This document shows, piece after piece, positions 36,202 to 40,802 of a stretch of 40,802 nt of DNA. Source of the DNA: Candidatus Taylorbacteria bacterium RIFCSPHIGHO2_02_FULL_44_12. GTDB taxonomy: Bacteria > Patescibacteriota > Minisyncoccia > Phycocordibacterales > PALSA-1337. The position numbers and the translations under genes were made by a program. Position 1 is the first letter of the stretch, and each line of letters begins with the position of its first letter. The stretch spans positions 6,846 to 47,647 of the forward strand of contig MHRM01000012.1 of the NCBI GenBank assembly GCA_001822575.1. The letters are read 5' to 3'. The notes below the pieces were generated by a model that saw only the letters and a list, made by a program, of their open reading frames with translations, was not told the origin of the DNA and made no database searches.

Positions 36202-38103
36202 TCATTGCATACCGGATGATGATGCCTTGGCTTTTCTGGCTGACAATTCCTGACATTTCCTAGCCAATTCCGCCACTTTGTGATGTTCTCCGGATTTTTC
36301 CGCCAAACGCAATTCTTTCATCGTATCCATCAGATCTTCATTGATGATATCTCTTTCAAAATTTGAAAGTATCTCTCTAAAATGTTTGTCCCACCCCGCT
36401 TGATCACTGCCAAAGTAGGCCTCGGCTTCAAAAGCCAAATCGGCCATAACCATATCGGCCTGTTTTGCCCGTCTTTGATAAGAATCACCGGCAATCTTCT
36501 TTAGATGATCGCGATATTCTTTGGCTTGAGGAAGGTTATCTTTGTCCATCAGATATAAGATTCCGAACAATTGCCGTTCGGCTCTATCAACATTTTTGAC
36601 TATTTCACTACTTGTCCGCGAAGACTTTGTAGATACGACAGTCTTTGGGTCCGCCGCCTTCAAGCGATTGGCAATGACTTTTAGATCATTCCAAATAACA
36701 TCTTCATTGGCTATTCCGGCTCTATCGCGGATCATCCCAACAAAATGTCCTTTGTCGGTTTCTTTTTCTATATTCACTAATAGCGGAAAGACTCGTTCTT
36801 GAAGGGCTTGAAGTGTCTTCCGTCTATCGGTTATTTCAGCCAAAACATTATCCAGTTCAAATTCCACCACATTCTTGGCTTGACGGAGCGATTGCCTCCA
36901 TAATTCAACATTTTCCTTGACCAAGTCGGCTGGATCTTTGCCGCCTATGATATCGGCAATCTTGACATCCATCCCTATGGACAAAGCGATACCTGCGGCT
37001 CGCAAGGCGGCCTTGCGGCCAGCCAGATCAGAATCAAAAGCAATGATAACATTGGGAGACAGTCTGCGAATAAGGCCTAGATTGTTTACAACCCCCTCTT
37101 TGCTCACTGATCCATCAGAAAGAGCGGTTCCAGAAGCGGCAACGGTATTGCGCACTCCGGCCTGATGTGACAAGACCAAGTCCATCTGCCCTTCTACCAA
37201 AATAGAATAATTCAACCGCCGAATCTCACTCTTAGCTTTGTCCAAACCATACAAAACAGAGGACTTGTCATATAGAGGAGTGTCTGGGCTATTAAGATAT
37301 TTGGCCGACTTGCCATCGTCCTTGACGATTCTACCAGAGAATCCAACTACCCTCCCGCCGGAATCCATGATTGGAAACATTACTCTACCGCGAAACCGAT
37401 CGTAATAGTGTTGTGAGGTTTTACTAGAATTATTGTCTGTAGGGACGGCGATGAAGCCGACCGTTTTGGCAAGCGCGAGCGTAGCGGAGCGTGAGCTGCG
37501 AGCGTTTGCCAAAACAGCGGCGGAAGAAGCCGTCCCTACAGAAGTATCCTCCCACACATCAGTTTCCTTGCGTTTGATCAAACCCACTTTATCTAGCAGT
37601 AGATCATTCCAATTCTTTCTCTTCAAATGATCACGGAGATTGCTCCAGCCTTCCGGCGCCCAACCCAATCTGAAAGTTTTTTGGCTTTCAGCGGAAATGC
37701 CTCTACTTTTGAGATATTCTTGAGCGAGTGGGGATTTGGAGTATTGATCTTCAAAGAATTGAGTGGCTGTTTCCATGATCTGAAACAATATATCGCGCTC
37801 TCCATCGGCTTTGCGGTCAACAGTCAGAGTTACGCCAGCTTTTTCCGCCAAGATCTTAAGAGCTCCCCGAAAATCCAATCCTTCAAACTGTTGAATAAAA
37901 GAAAATATATCGCCCTTTGCTCCGCAACCAAAACAATAGTACCCGCCACGATCCGGCGAGACGAAAAAAGATGGGCTCTTTTCATTGTGAAAAGGACATT
38001 TTGCCTTGTAAGATTTGCCAGCTTTTTCCAATTTGACATAGGTGCCTACCACTTCATCTATAGGCAAACGGCTCTTTATTTCTTCTACGGCGCTCCGATT
38101 CAT
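36202..38103 (-). CDS. dnaG: DNA primase DnaG
   Basis: 633 aa. Zinc-binding CPFHNEKSPSFFVSPDRGGYYCFGCG (C36, H39, C57, C60), the RNA polymerase core with TOPRIM motifs SILVEGQMDLV and VIIAFDSDLAGRKA, and a C-terminal helicase-binding region rich in helices. Its product primes replication with DnaB. A palindromic element (37436-37542) is translated in frame as residues 188-223 (SVGTASSAAVLANARSSRSA and following), between EDT and the conserved YYDRFRGRVMFP of the core, where other DnaG proteins have only a short loop. The gene starts 6 nt after a perfect TATAAT and follows the rpoC terminator. It is upstream of rpoD, as in the classic macromolecular synthesis operon order. Confidence 0.96.
   Translation of the reverse strand: MNRSAVEEIKSRLPIDEVVGTYVKLEKAGKSYKAKCPFHNEKSPSFFVSPDRGGYYCFGCGAKGDIFSFIQQFEGLDFRGALKILAEKAGVTLTVDRKADGERDILFQIMETATQFFEDQYSKSPLAQEYLKSRGISAESQKTFRLGWAPEGWSNLRDHLKRKNWNDLLLDKVGLIKRKETDVWEDTSVGTASSAAVLANARSSRSATLALAKTVGFIAVPTDNNSSKTSQHYYDRFRGRVMFPIMDSGGRVVGFSGRIVKDDGKSAKYLNSPDTPLYDKSSVLYGLDKAKSEIRRLNYSILVEGQMDLVLSHQAGVRNTVAASGTALSDGSVSKEGVVNNLGLIRRLSPNVIIAFDSDLAGRKAALRAAGIALSIGMDVKIADIIGGKDPADLVKENVELWRQSLRQAKNVVEFELDNVLAEITDRRKTLQALQERVFPLLVNIEKETDKGHFVGMIRDRAGIANEDVIWNDLKVIANRLKAADPKTVVSTKSSRTSSEIVKNVDRAERQLFGILYLMDKDNLPQAKEYRDHLKKIAGDSYQRRAKQADMVMADLAFEAEAYFGSDQAGWDKHFREILSNFERDIINEDLMDTMKELRLAEKSGEHHKVAELARKCQELSARKAKASSSGMQ
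37436..37542 (-). repeat. Palindromic element inserted in frame in dnaG
   Basis: Outer arms TCTGTAGGGACGGC (37436-37449) and GCCGTCCCTACAGA (37529-37542) are perfect. An inner stem GTTTTGGCAA and TTGCCAAAAC surrounds a repeat of GCGAGCG/GCGTGAGC words. The whole is open in the dnaG frame. Confidence 0.85.
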
Positions 38104-38109
38104 GGGCTG

Positions 38110-38115
38110 ATTATA
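38110..38115 (-). promoter_or_regulatory. -10 box of dnaG, leaderless
   Basis: On the minus strand a perfect TATAAT 6 nt before the ATG at 38103. No -35 is evident; that position is occupied by the rpoC terminator. Confidence 0.5.
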
Positions 38116-38124
38116 ACTGAAAAA

Positions 38125-38152
38125 ACAAAACCCCGCCGAAGCGGAGTTTTGT
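38125..38152 (-). terminator. Intrinsic terminator of rpoC
   Basis: Read on the minus strand, ACAAAACTCCGC TTCG GCGGGGTTTTGT forms a 12-bp stem with one mismatch, followed by further T. It begins 11 nt after the rpoC stop. Confidence 0.85.
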
Positions 38153-38162
38153 GGAGTTTACT

Positions 38163-40802
38163 TTAGTCTTTGGTTTCTTTTCTATCATTGACCCCATCTA
38201 CCATATCTTTTTTGGGTGATCCGGCAAAACCAGAGCCGGCTGGGACTAGGCGGCCGATGATGACATTTTCCATCAGCCCAGAGAGATCGTCCTCGGCTCC
38301 GCGGACTGCGTTGGATATCAAAACACGGGTAGTGTGCTGGAATGAAGCGGCCGAGAGAAAACTCTTTCTGGAGAGCGATGTCTCGGTGATGCCCATGACC
38401 AACCGTTCGGCCTTGGCCGGAGAACCTCCAGAAGCCTTGGCAAGAATATTCTCTTCGGACAGATATATATCGTCAACTATCATTCCCTCGGTCAGATTGG
38501 TGTCACCAGCTTCTTTGATCCGGCGACGGGAAAACATTTGTTTGACTATGAGCTCTATGTGTTTCCTTGAAACCGTCTCGCCTTGGAGTTCGTATATCTT
38601 GCCAACTTCGGTGATAACATATTCCTTGGCTCTTTCTTCGCCACCATATTCAAAAACTTCGTCAATATTGGCCGAGCCATCGGTCAAAAGGTCGCCTTTT
38701 TTGACTCTATCTCCTATCTTGACCATTGTAGTCCGGCGATATGGAAAAACATATTCTATCTCTCCACCCGGAGCCAGAGCCTTTTTCTTGCCACGCTTGG
38801 CAGGTGTTGGAGTCTTGATGGATATGTCCTTTTTGCCTTCATCAATCAAAGAATCTGTCAAAACCCGAATGATCTTTTCTTTGCCATTGTCTTTGACATC
38901 GGTTACTACCCCATCCACAGCCGAAACCACGGCTGGGTTTTTGGGTTGGCGCTTTTCAAAAATTTCTTCAACCCGCGGCAGACCTTGAGTGATATCTCCG
39001 CCCTGGGAAGCTGTGCCTCCGGCATGGAATGTCCGCATGGTAAGCTGGGTGCCTGGTTCGCCGATAGCTTGAGCGGCAATTGTTCCAACAGCCTCGCCCA
39101 AAGAGATCAAGCTATTCTTGCCGAGATCTAGACCGTAGCATTGAGCGCATACTCCACGGATAGTCTTGCATGATAGTGGCGAACGGACTCTGATCTCGCT
39201 AACACTGCTATCCTCTATGACCACGGCATCGGTTTTGGATATCAGATGACCCTTTTCAAATATAACCTTGCCTTCGGTGGAGAGGACTTTATCGGCCAAA
39301 ATCCGGCCGCGGACATTTTTTGAAAGCGGAATATTCATTCCCGAGGCACTCTGCCTGCGGATCAAAATGCCTTCCTTGGTGCCACAGTCTTCCTCGGAAA
39401 CCACCACATCTTGTGCCACCACAAAAAGCTTGCGTGTCAGATATCCGGCCTTGGCAGTATTGAGAGCCGTGTCAGTCAGACCCTTTCTAGAACCATGAGT
39501 AGTAATGAAATATTCTATAGGAGTCAAACCTTCCTTGGAACATGAAAGAATCGGAAATTCAATAGTCTCGCCAGAGACCGAAGAAATCAAACCCTTCATC
39601 CCGGCCATCTGGACGATTTGCTTGTAAGAACCACGGGCTCCAGAAGTGATCATGTCATAAACCGAACCATTCTTATCCAAAGTGGCAGGCATGGCTTTTT
39701 CCACATCGCTTTTGGATTTTTGCCAAATCTCTATATGTTTTCTAATCCTCTCTTCTTCGGTCAACAGACCACCCTCAAATTGTTCGGTCACCACTCCGGC
39801 ATTGATCTTGGCATTGGCCACAATGTCTTTTTTGGCCTCTGGAATAACAATGTCATTTATCCCCCATGTCGTTCCGGAATGAGTAGCGTATTTGAATCCA
39901 AAAGATTTGATGGCATCCAATATTGGAGGGGTCTTGTCCACTCCATATCTAGACATGAAGGAATCAACCGTGGCTCCAAGCATCTTATTGTCAATCTCTT
40001 TATTGATAAAAGGATATTCATCTGGCAGAATATCGTTAAATAATATCCGACCGACAGTCGTTTCAAAAAATCCTTCTTTGTATTCAAGATATTTTGGAGA
40101 TTTTGGAGCCAAAATTTTGATCTTGGCCCGGAGATTGAGAGCCTCAAAACTGTGAGCTAGAGTAGCAGCCGAAGGTGATTCAAATATCCCCCCTTCACCT
40201 TGCAATCCCGATATCATTTTGGTTACCCAAAAACATCCCAAAACAATATCAAGCTTGTCCACCGAGACCACCATATTGCCGCTTCCAGGTTTTAGAATAT
40301 TCTTGTTCGAAGCCATGATCTCCCGAGCTTCCATTTGAGCCTCATCGGAGAGTGGAACATGAACAGCCATCTGGTCACCGTCAAAATCGGCGTTGAAAGC
40401 CGTACAAACCAAAGGATGGACTTGGATGGCATTACCTTCTATCAAGATCGGTCTGAATGCTTGAATACCCAGACGATGCAGGGTTGGAGCCCGATTCAAG
40501 AGAACATATTTGCCATATATCACTTCCTCAAGAATTTCCCAGACTTCTTTGGAACCATCATCAATCAAACGATTGGCCCCGCGAATGTTGTAAGCCAACT
40601 CCCTTTTGATCAGACCAGATATCACAAAGGGTCGGAAGAGCTCCAAAGCCATGTGCTTGGGCAGACCACACTGGTCCAGCTTCAGCTCGGGACCAACGAC
40701 TATCACCGACCGACCGCTATAGTCCACGCGCTTGCCAAGCAGATTTTGTCGGAATAGGCCGCGTTTGGATTTGAGACTATCGGACAGAGACTTAAGAGCC
40801 CT
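38163..40802 (-). CDS. rpoC: RNA polymerase beta' subunit, C-terminal part (runs off right edge)
   Basis: About 879 residues are present; the gene enters from beyond 40802 in frame and no start is seen. The conserved entry is [32 protein letters not shown], so the GTG near 40727 is internal (Val of GKRVDYSGR). The catalytic magnesium loop [16 protein letters not shown], the bridge helix/trigger loop region ([23 protein letters not shown]), the second zinc site (CGTKEGI with [13 protein letters not shown]) and [15 protein letters not shown] are all present. The C-terminal region contains an Ala/Lys-rich stretch ([22 protein letters not shown]) between the canonical blocks. A terminator follows its stop. 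Confidence 0.97.
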   Translation of the reverse strand, partial: RALKSLSDSLKSKRGLFRQNLLGKRVDYSGRSVIVVGPELKLDQCGLPKHMALELFRPFVISGLIKRELAYNIRGANRLIDDGSKEVWEILEEVIYGKYVLLNRAPTLHRLGIQAFRPILIEGNAIQVHPLVCTAFNADFDGDQMAVHVPLSDEAQMEAREIMASNKNILKPGSGNMVVSVDKLDIVLGCFWVTKMISGLQGEGGIFESPSAATLAHSFEALNLRAKIKILAPKSPKYLEYKEGFFETTVGRILFNDILPDEYPFINKEIDNKMLGATVDSFMSRYGVDKTPPILDAIKSFGFKYATHSGTTWGINDIVIPEAKKDIVANAKINAGVVTEQFEGGLLTEEERIRKHIEIWQKSKSDVEKAMPATLDKNGSVYDMITSGARGSYKQIVQMAGMKGLISSVSGETIEFPILSCSKEGLTPIEYFITTHGSRKGLTDTALNTAKAGYLTRKLFVVAQDVVVSEEDCGTKEGILIRRQSASGMNIPLSKNVRGRILADKVLSTEGKVIFEKGHLISKTDAVVIEDSSVSEIRVRSPLSCKTIRGVCAQCYGLDLGKNSLISLGEAVGTIAAQAIGEPGTQLTMRTFHAGGTASQGGDITQGLPRVEEIFEKRQPKNPAVVSAVDGVVTDVKDNGKEKIIRVLTDSLIDEGKKDISIKTPTPAKRGKKKALAPGGEIEYVFPYRRTTMVKIGDRVKKGDLLTDGSANIDEVFEYGGEERAKEYVITEVGKIYELQGETVSRKHIELIVKQMFSRRRIKEAGDTNLTEGMIVDDIYLSEENILAKASGGSPAKAERLVMGITETSLSRKSFLSAASFQHTTRVLISNAVRGAEDDLSGLMENVIIGRLVPAGSGFAGSPKKDMVDGVNDRKETKD

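Noticed and set aside
38170..38988. 272-codon plus-strand frame opposite rpoC
   Set aside because: Antisense shadow of rpoC, which has clear conserved motifs; Ser-rich composition is typical of such shadows.
40335..40727. GTG near 40727 as the rpoC start
   Set aside because: It is the Val codon in the conserved GKRVDYSGR motif, and the frame continues upstream with typical RpoC sequence to the window edge.

Overview
The window looks like a core-genome segment of a Candidate Phyla Radiation (Patescibacteria, probably Parcubacteria-like) bacterium. This rests on gene content and protein style: compact housekeeping genes, tandem T4SS-type small pilins, a minimal type IV pilus set, an S1 protein with four repeats and a NusB-NUDIX fusion. 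TGA is used as an ordinary stop (for example ftsA and ybeY), so the recoded code of Gracilibacteria and SR1 does not apply. No taxonomic search could be run. The genome is notable for many long palindromic or inverted repeats, almost no Shine-Dalgarno sequences, and -10 boxes placed 6-9 nt before start codons.

Layout. 1-1611 (-): 5' part of rnc, nusB-NUDIX and rpmF. 1660-2265 (+): tRNA-Lys(CTT), a four-helix-bundle gene between inverted repeats, and tRNA-Leu(TAG). 2269-6461 (+): an accessory block with its own strong promoters and terminators. It encodes a small receiver-like protein, a 563-aa coiled-coil membrane protein, an SPFH/Band 7 protein and a 150-aa anchored protein. The two anchored proteins appear to share an unrecognised C-terminal domain. 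6597-10832 (-): five tandem small pilin-like membrane proteins, a membrane-anchored solute-binding protein and a methyltransferase. 11076-14501 (-): gyrA with a small membrane protein and a metallo-beta-lactamase-fold protein. 14824-16053 (+): ribosomal protein S1. 16092-22015: pth (-), then lepB, a degenerate HisRS-like protein, rpsU, ybeY, ftsA and ftsZ (+). 22048-24211: an A+T-rich FAD monooxygenase (-) and a thioredoxin reductase-like gene (+). 24419-28759 (-): a type IV pilus cluster (pilB, pilC, three prepilin-like genes, one fused to a beta-propeller). 28911-31766 (+): hisS, a DEDDy exonuclease and a DsbA-like thiol oxidoreductase. 31929 to the right edge (-): UvrD-nuclease fusion, rpoD, dnaG and the 3' part of rpoC.

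How it fits together. Most genes are information processing (rRNA maturation and antitermination, translation, gyrase, primase, sigma factor, RNA polymerase) or envelope and division functions. The two pilin loci plus signal peptidase, the DsbA-like protein and the thioredoxin reductase-like protein form a plausible surface-appendage and disulfide set, as expected for an episymbiont. Palindromic repeats sit in most longer intergenic gaps, and two are carried in frame inside essential genes (hisS and dnaG), in the manner of Rickettsia palindromic elements. The most novel candidates are the SPFH module with its shared domain, the in-frame palindromes and the apparent leaderless promoter architecture.
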